Notes: generated from the letters alone by a model not told the origin. Shown: positions 7,243 through 14,416, numbered from the stretch's first letter. The stretch is 16,634 nt of DNA from Atopobium sp. (GCA_015258785.1 JABZHP010000020.1:1-16634), one strand, 5' to 3'. Numbers and translations are program-made.

Positions 7243-8870
7243 CAGACAATGAAAGCGCGCTTTGCATTCAGCAGCTTGTCGCATATGCATGTGAGCGCGG
7301 ACTTATTCAAACTGAGGATCTGACCTGGTGCTATAACGCGCTGTTGGACATGCTTTCGTACGAAGGTCCCGCTCCCGTTAAGTCTTGGGAGAAAATTGAC
7401 CTGGCGTCGTTTGATCTTGACCAGACACTTGCCGAGCTTGCTCGCTTAGCTGTTGCTCACGGTCTGGCCGAGAACACCCAGAGCGGTGAAGACTCTTTTG
7501 CCATGCGCGTCATGGGCCTTCTGCTGCCAAAGCCTTCCGAGGTGGCGCACCATTTCAATGAGCTGTACGTTGCCGAGGGACCTCGCGCCGCAACTGACTG
7601 GTTCTACGCGCTCTGCTGCGATGCAGGCTATGTCAGAAGAAGCGCCATTGCCAGGAATATCACGTGGACTACCCCAACTATCTGGGGAGACTTAGAGATT
7701 ACCATCAACCTCTCCAAGCCAGAAAAAGATCCTCGCGAGATTGCTGCGGCTAAAACGGCACAAAACACTTCTGGCGAGAAGTACCCCGCATGCCAGCTCT
7801 GCCTGGATAATGAGGGCTATTCTGGACGCGGCGCTTCGTCTGGTGCAGGTGCTCACCCTGCCAGGCAGAATCTGCGCATCATCCCCATTGAGCTCAACCA
7901 GCATTGTTGGGGATTCCAGTACAGTCCATACGCGTACTTCAACGAGCACTGCATTGCCATGAACTCGGATCACATTCCTATGCACATTGATCACGAGGCG
8001 CTGGTCAACCTCTTTGACTTTGTGGACAAGTTCCCCCACTACTTCATTGGTTCAAACGCTGACCTGCCCATTGTGGGTGGATCGATCCTCTCGCACGATC
8101 ACTACCAGGGCGGACGTTACGAGTTCCCTATGATGCGCGCAGAGGTGGCAGAAGAGTTTGAGCTCAAGCAGTTCCCCGAGGTGGCGGGTGCAATTCTCAA
8201 GTGGCCACTCTCCGTTCTTCGCCTCTCCTCTACCAGTCGAGAAGAAGCACTCAAAGCTGCAGAGTTTATCATCACCGCATGGCGCAGCTATACCGACGAA
8301 TCCGTCTCTGTTTATGCGGAAACTGACGGCGAGCCCCACAACACGGTTACCCCTGTTGTTCGCAAGCTTGAAGATGAGATTTACGCTGTCTTTCTTGCGC
8401 TACGCTGCAATGTTACCAGCGAAAAGCATCCGCTTGGCATCTTCCATCCACATGCCGAGTATCACCACATCAAGAAAGAGAATATCGGCCTTATCGAGGT
8501 CATGGGTCTTGCTGTACTTCCGCCTCGTCTTGTGCCAGAGCTCAATAAAGTTCAGTCTGTTATGGAGCAGTGCCTGGCAAATGGCAAGAAAGCTAACGCA
8601 GTCTACGGACAGCTGACTACGGACTCCACCACCATCTCCCACGCTGATTGGGCTCGCCAGATCTACGCCAAGCTGCTTGAACAGGGCGACGGTTCTAGTA
8701 AGGATGCCGCTTCGAAGAAGGACATCTCTTCTCTCTCGTCTGAGCAGCTCAAAAAGTACATCTATGACGAGGTTGGCATTGTCTTCTCGCACGTTTTAGA
8801 GGATGCCGGCGTTTTCAAGTGGGACGAAGAAGGACGAGCAGCACAGCATCGCTTCCTGGAGTCTCTGTAG
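7233..8870 (+). CDS. galT: Galactose-1-phosphate uridylyltransferase, class II
   Basis: Exchanges UMP between UDP-glucose and galactose 1-phosphate, yielding UDP-galactose and glucose 1-phosphate. 545 aa, the size of the class II (Firmicute-type) enzymes rather than the ~350-aa enterobacterial ones. Motifs: CQLC (about 187-190), GRGASSGAG, the PIELN...WGFQYSPYAYFNEHCI block, HDHYQGG (His288 and His290, nucleotidyl-transfer histidines) and HPHAEYHHIKKENIGLIEVMG. ATG 7233 is chosen with AGGGAG about 10 nt upstream; a TTG at 7224 is the alternative. It overlaps the galK stop by 10 nt. A 9-nt tandem duplication (TCTCTGTAG twice) includes the stop codon. No galE follows. Confidence 0.94.
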   Translation: MAVADNESALCIQQLVAYACERGLIQTEDLTWCYNALLDMLSYEGPAPVKSWEKIDLASFDLDQTLAELARLAVAHGLAENTQSGEDSFAMRVMGLLLPKPSEVAHHFNELYVAEGPRAATDWFYALCCDAGYVRRSAIARNITWTTPTIWGDLEITINLSKPEKDPREIAAAKTAQNTSGEKYPACQLCLDNEGYSGRGASSGAGAHPARQNLRIIPIELNQHCWGFQYSPYAYFNEHCIAMNSDHIPMHIDHEALVNLFDFVDKFPHYFIGSNADLPIVGGSILSHDHYQGGRYEFPMMRAEVAEEFELKQFPEVAGAILKWPLSVLRLSSTSREEALKAAEFIITAWRSYTDESVSVYAETDGEPHNTVTPVVRKLEDEIYAVFLALRCNVTSEKHPLGIFHPHAEYHHIKKENIGLIEVMGLAVLPPRLVPELNKVQSVMEQCLANGKKANAVYGQLTTDSTTISHADWARQIYAKLLEQGDGSSKDAASKKDISSLSSEQLKKYIYDEVGIVFSHVLEDAGVFKWDEEGRAAQHRFLESL

Positions 8871-8960
8871 TCTCTGTAGTCGCTGATGCCCGCTGGTTCG
8901 CGCGCAGCTCATGATGTTCCACGAGCAATAACGTATCTCACAATCGCATAAATCACCCAG

Positions 8961-8995
8961 CAAGAGGGCCGAGAAAATCGGCTCTCTTGTTTTTT
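8961..8995 (+). terminator. Strong intrinsic terminator of the gal operon
   Basis: CAAGAGGGCCGA pairs with TCGGCTCTCTTG (12 bp, one G-U) around a GAAAA loop, followed by six T. It lies 90 nt after the galT stop. Confidence 0.92.
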
Positions 8996-9380
8996 ACCGC
9001 CAAACCGTCAGCCCACGACAGTTAAACAACGCTCAAGCACAGCAAAGTCAGATATTCTGTTGGTAGCGAGCTTCGATTAACGCTTCGAACACACCTATGT
9101 CGGATATTCTGCAGGCTTTGAGAGGCCTGACCACACCTATGTCGGATATTCTGTTAATAGTTAACATATTTTCCGACATAGGTGTGTTATTTCGCTTTGA
9201 AATGGCAGATTATCTGCCACAGATGTGCTTTTCATGCCAAAAATTGCAGATTATCCGACATAGGTGTGGTGCGAAATTTGTAAAAGGACATATGTCCGAA
9301 GAGATACCTTATTTTACCAGCTGCTTTGTAATTTTCCCGTAAAGCCACTTTTCCTTAACGTGCAAGCGCTGTCTTTCGCC
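8996..9380. other. Gene-free convergent intergenic region
   Basis: Apart from the 22-bp repeat array and a perfect 12-bp palindrome GGACATATGTCC (9286-9297, resembling the repeat core TATGTCGGA), I see no gene, promoter or RNA here. The longest open frame is built from the repeats themselves and lacks a ribosome site. Confidence 0.7.
9038..9268. repeat. Mirrored array of a 22-bp repeat
   Basis: Unit: core CACACCTATGTCGGA followed by TATTCTG. Direct copies start at 9038 (18/22), 9090 (22/22) and 9132 (22/22). Inverted copies are at 9165-9186 (19/22), 9206-9227 (17/22) and 9247-9268 (21/22). Starts are 52, 42, 33, 41 and 41 bp apart. The middle of the array is the palindrome GTTAATAGTTAAC (9153-9165), and the copies are nearly symmetric about 9159. 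The array lies between two converging terminators. Possible roles are a DNA-binding array or a miniature mobile element remnant; no gene or transposase accompanies it. Confidence 0.85.
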
Positions 9381-9412
9381 AAAAAAGAGGCGTCTACGTG
9401 AGTAGACGCCTC
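9381..9412 (-). terminator. Intrinsic terminator of the mgl operon
   Basis: Perfect 11-bp stem GAGGCGTCTAC/GTAGACGCCTC with a 4-nt loop, followed on the minus strand by six T (plus-strand A run 9381-9386). It is enclosed by a second inverted repeat, ACGTGCAAG (9358-9366) and CTTGCACGT (9417-9425). Confidence 0.92.
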
Positions 9413-9435
9413 GAAACTTGCACGTAATAGCACGC

Positions 9436-9519
9436 TTTCCGCACTTGCGCTGCGTTTCCGCACTTGTGGCATTCGGCGCCGCTGCGTTTCCGCATTTGCG
9501 ACGCATGTCCGCGCTGTAC
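9436..9519. repeat. Short GC-rich repeats in the mgl 3' region
   Basis: TTTCCGCACTTGCG-like units start at 9436, 9455, 9487 and 9506 (the last degenerate); spacing is 19, 32 and 19 bp. They lie between the mglC stop and the operon terminator, so they are in the 3' untranslated RNA, and are richer in GC than the flanking genes. Confidence 0.6.
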
Positions 9520-9542
9520 GCCGCGCGGCGCGGGAGCGCCAG

Positions 9543-11207
9543 CTACTTCTTCTGGACGTACTTCAAGCAGTCAAGGGTAACTGCGGTCAGAATAATGACG
9601 CCTGAGAAGACAAACTGCAGGTTGGTATCGATACCAAGAATAGTCAGTGCGTAAGTCAGTGCGGTGAAGATAAGAACACCCACGGTAACACCGGAGATCT
9701 TACCAATACCACCGGTGAACGAGACGCCACCAACAACGCAGGCTGCGATTGCGTCCATGTCCCAACCCTGGCCGTAAGCTGCGGAACCAGAGCCGACCAT
9801 ACGCATGCACTCGAGCCATGAACCAAATCCGTAGAGGATACCAGCCATAACAAAAGCGCCAACCATAACTCTAAAGACTGAAATGCCAGAAACAGCTGCT
9901 GCCTCAGGATTTCCACCTACAGCATAGAGGTTCTTACCAAAGGTGGTCTTGTTCCAGATGAACCAAACAATAGCAATAGCTGCGATTGCCCACAAAATAA
10001 TGGATGGGAATTTACCAATTCGTGGAATGACCATGTCTGGAATAGATGGCTCGATAGCACCAAAAGAAACACCCTTTGTTGCATAGGTAACAATACCAAA
10101 GATAATCAGCATGTTAGCCATGGTCGAGATGAATGGGTGCATCTTAAACTTAGCGGTAAAGAAGCCAGCAATACTGGTAAAGCAGGTGCACAGGACAATA
10201 CAAGTAACCAGAGCCATGATGATTCTGACAGGAATTGGAACACCAGTAAAATCAAACGTGATACCAAAGACCTGACCAGTATTGATGCCCTGGTGCATGA
10301 TGATGGTTGAAGCGGTCATGCCCATACCAACCATACGACCAATGGAAAGGTCAGTACCAGTAAGTAGAATCAGTCCAGCTACACCAAGAGCTAGGAACAT
10401 TCGAGGTGATGCTTGCTGAAGAATGTTGATGACGTTGGAGTATGTCAAAAGCTGAGTGCCCTTGACTGCTGGGGTAATGATACAGAGGGCAATAAATACC
10501 AGGAGAATAACAATGTACAGACCGTTCTGAAGCAAGAATGAACGAGTGTTGAAGGTGTACTTGTAGTTCTCCCACTTCTGAGCCTGAGACTCCAGTGGAG
10601 TGAACTTAGACATCCTGAGAAGGTCGATGAGGTGATACTCATGACTAAACGCATTGTGAGCGCGATCTTTGATGCGCTGAAGATCCTTCTGATAGTTGAC
10701 CTTAGCGTCAAACTGACGGTTCTTATAGACGTACTTCTCGTCCTTGATTTCCTGAGCATCAGAAGTCTTGCTGACAGCCTCTTCGTGCTCCTTCTTGAGG
10801 CGCTCAAGAGCAGCAGCGTAATTCTGCTTAGCCTGCTCCTTCTCAAGAGCACAGCTAGCCTTTACAGGCTCAAGATACTCGTTCTTGTAGTGCTCCTTGA
10901 GATAAGCCTCGGCCTCTGCAATAAGCTTGGAGACCTGAGCGCTGTTCTCGGACTCAACCTTCTTTGCAAGCTCCAGCTCAGCCTTGTAGCCATCGATAAG
11001 CGTGTTGCGCTCTTCTGCAGAGATAGACTTATCGCGCTTTGTCGACTCAATAGCGCTCAGTGTTGAAATTACTTTGTTGGTACCATTTGCGCGAAGCTCA
11101 TCAATCTGAGCCTGAATGGAACCAATCTTCTGATCAATAGGCTTTAGCAGCTCTTTTTCCTGCTCGGCCGTCAGAACAGATCCACCTGTTTTTGGCATTT
11201 GTATCAT
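9543..11207 (-). CDS. mglC: Galactose/methyl-galactoside ABC importer permease with long N-terminal extension
   Basis: Membrane subunit of the Mgl importer. Residues about 224-554 are a BPD_transp_2/RbsC-type permease: the first membrane helix is about 225-245, then LLTGTDLSIGRMVG (281-294), AVGGNPEAAAVSG near 429-441 (the ATPase-contact EAA-like loop) and AIAACVVGGVSFTGGIG. Normal MglC proteins are about 330-340 aa; this one is 554. The extra ~220 residues are charged, helix-rich and probably coiled-coil, with no signal peptide, so they should be cytosolic. Start: ATG 11207, or ATG 11198, which is better spaced from AGGAGAGG. Six bases separate it from mglA, whose stop lies in that ribosome site. 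Last gene of mglBAC. Confidence 0.9.
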   Translation of the reverse strand: MIQMPKTGGSVLTAEQEKELLKPIDQKIGSIQAQIDELRANGTNKVISTLSAIESTKRDKSISAEERNTLIDGYKAELELAKKVESENSAQVSKLIAEAEAYLKEHYKNEYLEPVKASCALEKEQAKQNYAAALERLKKEHEEAVSKTSDAQEIKDEKYVYKNRQFDAKVNYQKDLQRIKDRAHNAFSHEYHLIDLLRMSKFTPLESQAQKWENYKYTFNTRSFLLQNGLYIVILLVFIALCIITPAVKGTQLLTYSNVINILQQASPRMFLALGVAGLILLTGTDLSIGRMVGMGMTASTIIMHQGINTGQVFGITFDFTGVPIPVRIIMALVTCIVLCTCFTSIAGFFTAKFKMHPFISTMANMLIIFGIVTYATKGVSFGAIEPSIPDMVIPRIGKFPSIILWAIAAIAIVWFIWNKTTFGKNLYAVGGNPEAAAVSGISVFRVMVGAFVMAGILYGFGSWLECMRMVGSGSAAYGQGWDMDAIAACVVGGVSFTGGIGKISGVTVGVLIFTALTYALTILGIDTNLQFVFSGVIILTAVTLDCLKYVQKK

Positions 11208-11213
11208 CCTCTC

Positions 11214-12722
11214 CTACAGGTACTTTGCGCTGAGGCGCAGGAGTTCTTCTTGATTTGTCTCGTTGGTATTTACGATGCCTGAGAGTCTACCGTTGGACAT
11301 AACGCCAATACGGTTGGTAATTCCCAAAATCTCTGGCATCTCCGAAGAGACTACGATAATAGTGGTACCGCTCTTAGCCATATCAATAATGAGCTGGTAG
11401 ATCTCATATTTAGCACCAACATCAATACCACGAGTAGGCTCGTCCATCAGGAAAACCTGAGGATAGCGCTCGAGCCATTTACCAAAAATGACCTTCTGCT
11501 GGTTGCCGCCAGAAAGACTTGAAATCAAGTCTGATGGACCCTGAGCCTTGGTATTCATAACCTTGAGCTCGTTGACGGTAGCCTTAGTCATCTTAGGATC
11601 AGAAAGAATTGGACCAGCCTTGTACTGGTTCAAGTTTGCAATGGTTGTGTTAAACGTCAGGTCGCCCTTAAGGAACAAGCCGTTTGCCTTGCGCTCCTCG
11701 GTAATCATGGCAAAACCATGATCCATTGCCTCTGCAGCTGTCGAGAAGTTCATAAGGTGCTCGTTGACGTAGACACGACCGGCAGCTCTGGTTCTTACAC
11801 CAAAGATTGTTTCCAGAAGCTCAGTTCTACCAGCGCCGACAAGACCATACAGACCAAAGATCTCACCCTTCTTTACATCAAAGGTGACGTCCTGAAGGTA
11901 TGGTTCATATTTAGTTGAAAGGTGCTGAATAGAAAGATATGTCTTACCAGGTGTGTTAGTAACGTCTGGGAAGCGATTCTCAAGTGAGCGGCCGACCATT
12001 GCCGAGATGAGCTCATTCATGTTGGTCTCATTTGAGCGCTTGGTCATAACAAGCTTACCGTCACGAAGAACTGAAATGTCATCGCAAATCTCAAAGATCT
12101 CATCCATCTTGTGAGAGATGTAGACCAAAGAAATTCCCTGCTCTTTGAGCATGTGAATCATCTCAAAGAGTTTCTCGACCTCTTGGGTCATAAGTGAAGA
12201 AGTAGGCTCATCAAGAACAATAATCTTAGCGTTGTAAGAAATTGCCTTTGCAATCTCGCACATTTGACGCTGAGATACTGACATGTTCTTCATAGGCTGT
12301 GTCAGGTCTACGGTCATACCAAGACGCCTGAAGAGCTCGTTAGCCTCTTTTTTCATGCGTCCCTCGTCGACAACACCCATTGCATTAACGGGATAGCGAC
12401 CAAGGAACAAGTTATCTACAACATTTCTATCAAGGCACTGGTTAAGCTCCTGGTGAACCATTGCGACGCCATTCTCAAGTGCGTCTTTTGGTCCAGAGAA
12501 ACTAACCTCTTTGCCGTCAAGAAATATCTTGCCTTCATCTTTTTGATACGTACCAAACAGGCACTTCATCATGGTAGATTTGCCTGCGCCGTTCTCTCCC
12601 ATAAGACCCATAACGGTTCCACGGCGTACGTTCATTGAAATGTGATCCAGAACGCGGTTACGTCCAAAGGACTTGCTCATTCCATCAATTGTTAGAACGA
12701 TATCGTTTTCTGTATCTGCCAT
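11214..12722 (-). CDS. mglA: Galactose/methyl-galactoside ABC importer ATPase (tandem domains)
   Basis: 502 aa with two fused ABC domains, as in MglA/RbsA, powering sugar import at the inner face of the membrane. Domain 1: Walker A GENGAGKST (42-50), signature SVSQRQ (148-153), Walker B IIVLDE (167-172) and His204. Domain 2: degenerate Walker A GLVGAGRTE (293-301), LSGGNQQ (403-409), Walker B FLMDE (424-428), and SSE in place of the switch histidine. This asymmetry, with one hydrolytic and one degenerate site, is normal for the family. Start ATG 12722 has AAGGGG about 7 nt upstream. It follows mglB after 105 bp that contain a stable hairpin, which may lower its expression relative to mglB. 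Confidence 0.94.
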   Translation of the reverse strand: MADTENDIVLTIDGMSKSFGRNRVLDHISMNVRRGTVMGLMGENGAGKSTMMKCLFGTYQKDEGKIFLDGKEVSFSGPKDALENGVAMVHQELNQCLDRNVVDNLFLGRYPVNAMGVVDEGRMKKEANELFRRLGMTVDLTQPMKNMSVSQRQMCEIAKAISYNAKIIVLDEPTSSLMTQEVEKLFEMIHMLKEQGISLVYISHKMDEIFEICDDISVLRDGKLVMTKRSNETNMNELISAMVGRSLENRFPDVTNTPGKTYLSIQHLSTKYEPYLQDVTFDVKKGEIFGLYGLVGAGRTELLETIFGVRTRAAGRVYVNEHLMNFSTAAEAMDHGFAMITEERKANGLFLKGDLTFNTTIANLNQYKAGPILSDPKMTKATVNELKVMNTKAQGPSDLISSLSGGNQQKVIFGKWLERYPQVFLMDEPTRGIDVGAKYEIYQLIIDMAKSGTTIIVVSSEMPEILGITNRIGVMSNGRLSGIVNTNETNQEELLRLSAKYL

Positions 12723-12770
12723 GTAATCACCCCTTTATCTCGCTAAGTTATTGCGCTTATTCGCGAGAAC

Positions 12771-12801
12771 ACCGGAGGAGAGCAGGTGTCTCCCCTCCGG
12801 T
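12771..12801 (-). other. Intercistronic hairpin between mglB and mglA
   Basis: ACCGGAGGAGAG (12771-12782) pairs with CTCCCCTCCGGT (12790-12801): 11 of 12 pairs around a 7-nt loop, with no T run on the minus strand. It is more likely an mRNA-stabilising or partial-termination element than a full terminator, consistent with needing far more binding protein than transporter. Confidence 0.6.
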
Positions 12802-12827
12802 ATTGTTTCGTGCTATCGACTACTTAA

Positions 12828-14111
12828 TTACTTAAGCAGCTGGGTATAGGAAGAACCGTTGTCGGTCTTAACCATGTTGAATGCAAATGCATCGTACTCG
12901 TCAGGGTTGCCAAGACGGTTGGTAATGTTGGACTCAGTCTGGCCATCGCCTGCGATGAACTCAACGTTGAGGTTGAGCAGTGGAGCATACTTCTTGAGCA
13001 GTGGTACATAGGTTGAACCAAGGAAGTTGTCGCCAGAGTTGTAGGTGTTGAGCCAAACCTTCTTCTCTGGGTGCTTGTCTGCGCTCAGCTGCTTAGAAGC
13101 CTCTGGATAGGTAGTGGTTGCGTCAAGGTTGTCCTTGTAGTTCTCAGCGGTAACTGCAAGGTTGAGAGCGTAGTAAGAACGCTGCTCTGCAACATACTTG
13201 TAGTCCTTGGAGTCAATCTTGTTGCCAGCATCGTCTGCGGACTCAATGCCGGTGTTGATATCAGCGCCGTCAAGAGCGTTGCGGAGCAGACGGAGAGTCA
13301 GGTAAGCCTGAACATCTGGGTGCTGGGAAATGGTGCCTGCATAGCCGTCAGCAATAGCTGCAACAGCGTCAGAGTTGGCGTCGTAACCAAAGGTTGGAAC
13401 CTTCTGAGCCTTTGACCATGCATTGAAGATGGACATGCCCATACCGTCGTTGTTGGAAACAACAACATCAATCTGATCGCCGAAGGAAGAAGACCAAGCA
13501 GCAATTGCGTTACCAGCGGTTGCAGCATCCCATGTTGCACCAGCGGTGTTCTTCATCTCCTGAGAAGCAAGCTCACGGATGGTGTAGGACTTGCCGCCGA
13601 CCTCAAGCTTGCCGTCCTGAACAACAGAAGCGGAGCCATCGGTGTTGGTGCCTACTGGATCGGAAATAATCTTGCCGTCCTTCTCGATGCCAGTACCAAG
13701 TGCCTTACGGACACCACGAGTACGAGCGATAGAGTCGTTGTGACCAATGTCACCAATTGCAAGAACGTAACCAATGATGCCGTCCTTGTTGCGATCAAGC
13801 TCAGCTGCGTGAGCCTTGATGTAATCAAGAACCATCTGGCCCTGGAGTTCTGCACCCTGAACTGCATCAAAGCCAACGTAATAGGTGTCCTTGTTGAAGT
13901 TAAGAGTGTTTGTATCAAGCTCACCGGTTGAGCTGTTAGAAGGCTGACGGTTGAAGAAGACAACAGGCTTATCCTTGTTCTCTACCTTTGCATCTTTAGC
14001 GCCTTCCTCTTTTTTCTCGCTAGGTGCGCAAGCTACAAGAACGCTAGATCCACCAACGCTAAGAACGCCTAGACCACAGAACTTTAGAAAACTGCGACGA
14101 GACACATCCAT
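12828..14111 (-). CDS. mglB: Galactose-binding lipoprotein MglB, apparently circularly permuted
   Basis: 427 aa from ATG 14111 (GAAAGG 8 nt upstream; an ATG at 14129 lacks a ribosome site). Signal: Tat motif SRRSFLK (4-10), hydrophobic stretch, lipobox LVAC with lipidated Cys28, then a ~19-residue charged linker. Residue 48 (KPVVFFNRQP) matches a strand about 100 residues into mature E. coli MglB; the order then follows MglB to about 330. Residues 351-427 match the beginning of mature MglB (TYNSGDNF for IYKYDDNF). Sugar contacts kept: D361, F363, N412, H124, D126, R130, W194, N221, D244. The Ca2+ loop is partial (D106, N108, D110). The comparison is from memory of the E. coli sequence. First gene of mglBAC, under a LacI-type operator. 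Confidence 0.9.
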   Translation of the reverse strand: MDVSRRSFLKFCGLGVLSVGGSSVLVACAPSEKKEEGAKDAKVENKDKPVVFFNRQPSNSSTGELDTNTLNFNKDTYYVGFDAVQGAELQGQMVLDYIKAHAAELDRNKDGIIGYVLAIGDIGHNDSIARTRGVRKALGTGIEKDGKIISDPVGTNTDGSASVVQDGKLEVGGKSYTIRELASQEMKNTAGATWDAATAGNAIAAWSSSFGDQIDVVVSNNDGMGMSIFNAWSKAQKVPTFGYDANSDAVAAIADGYAGTISQHPDVQAYLTLRLLRNALDGADINTGIESADDAGNKIDSKDYKYVAEQRSYYALNLAVTAENYKDNLDATTTYPEASKQLSADKHPEKKVWLNTYNSGDNFLGSTYVPLLKKYAPLLNLNVEFIAGDGQTESNITNRLGNPDEYDAFAFNMVKTDNGSSYTQLLK

Positions 14112-14131
14112 AGTAGTGACCTTTCTCATTT

Positions 14132-14150
14132 GTTATGCCTTTTGCATAAC
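14132..14150 (-). other. Hairpin in the mglB leader
   Basis: Perfect inverted repeat GTTATGC (14132-14138) / GCATAAC (14144-14150) with a 5-nt loop, between the operator and the mglB ribosome site. No T run follows. It could stabilise the mRNA or be a second protein-binding site. Confidence 0.5.
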
Positions 14151-14161
14151 TCTGACCTTAA

Positions 14162-14175
14162 TGAGTACGTTAACA
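14162..14175. promoter_or_regulatory. LacI-type operator at mglB
   Basis: TGAGTACGTTAACA, identical to the galM operator within a shared 17-nt block (14159-14175), and in the opposite orientation relative to transcription. It lies 51 bp before the mglB start and just downstream of a weak promoter-like pair (TTGAGC, 17 bp, TGTGAT on the minus strand). Confidence 0.65.
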
Positions 14176-14232
14176 AATCTCATCACAGCTCTCTGTGAGA
14201 TGTCGCTCAACGGTTGCAGAAATACCGTAAGC

Positions 14233-14261
14233 GTTATGTTTTGTACCTTTTACGGTATCAA
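14233..14261 (-). promoter_or_regulatory. Candidate mglB promoter flanked by an inverted repeat
   Basis: On the minus strand: -35 TTGATA (14261-14256), 17-bp spacer, -10 CATAAC (14238-14233). The arms ATACCGTAA and TTACGGTAT (14250-14258 and 14222-14230) bracket this promoter, one overlapping the -35 and one just past the -10, as an operator would. Confidence 0.4.
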
Positions 14262-14388
14262 TTTTGAAGTTTTTGAGGATAAATAAAGAAAAATCAGTCA
14301 AATGACCAAATTGTCGAGAAAAACGTCCTCTTCAAATCTGTGAATAAAAATCTGCCTAATGCGAGAAAAGCAGAACGGTTCTTCAAAC

Positions 14389-14416
14389 AAAAAAAGACCA
14401 GGCGATGCCTGGTCTT
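14389..14416 (-). terminator. Intrinsic terminator of tRNA-Asn
   Basis: AAGACCAGGC/GCCTGGTCTT perfect 10-bp stem (14394-14403 with 14407-14416) followed on the minus strand by a T run (14395-14389). It begins 8 nt after the encoded CCA of the tRNA. Confidence 0.9.

Noticed and set aside
9038..9268. CRISPR array
   Set aside because: Half of the copies are inverted, several are degenerate, spacers vary from 11 to 30 nt, and no cas genes are nearby.
9097..9342. 81-residue open frame in the galT-mglC intergenic region
   Set aside because: Its start lies inside the 22-bp repeat, there is no ribosome site, and its sequence comes from repeat copies in both directions.
9426..9542. Zinc-ribbon-like peptide in the mgl 3' region (repeated RKCGNA)
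   Set aside because: Generated by the GC-rich DNA repeats; no start with a ribosome site and no complete metal-binding pattern.
10632..11066. 144-residue leucine-rich open frame antisense to the MglC extension
   Set aside because: Leucine and serine richness is what the complement of a K/E-rich coiled coil produces; it is a shadow.
14183..14198. CRP-like site upstream of mglB
   Set aside because: TCACAG-CTCT-CTGTGA has the half-sites in the reverse order of the CRP consensus (TGTGA-N6-TCACA).
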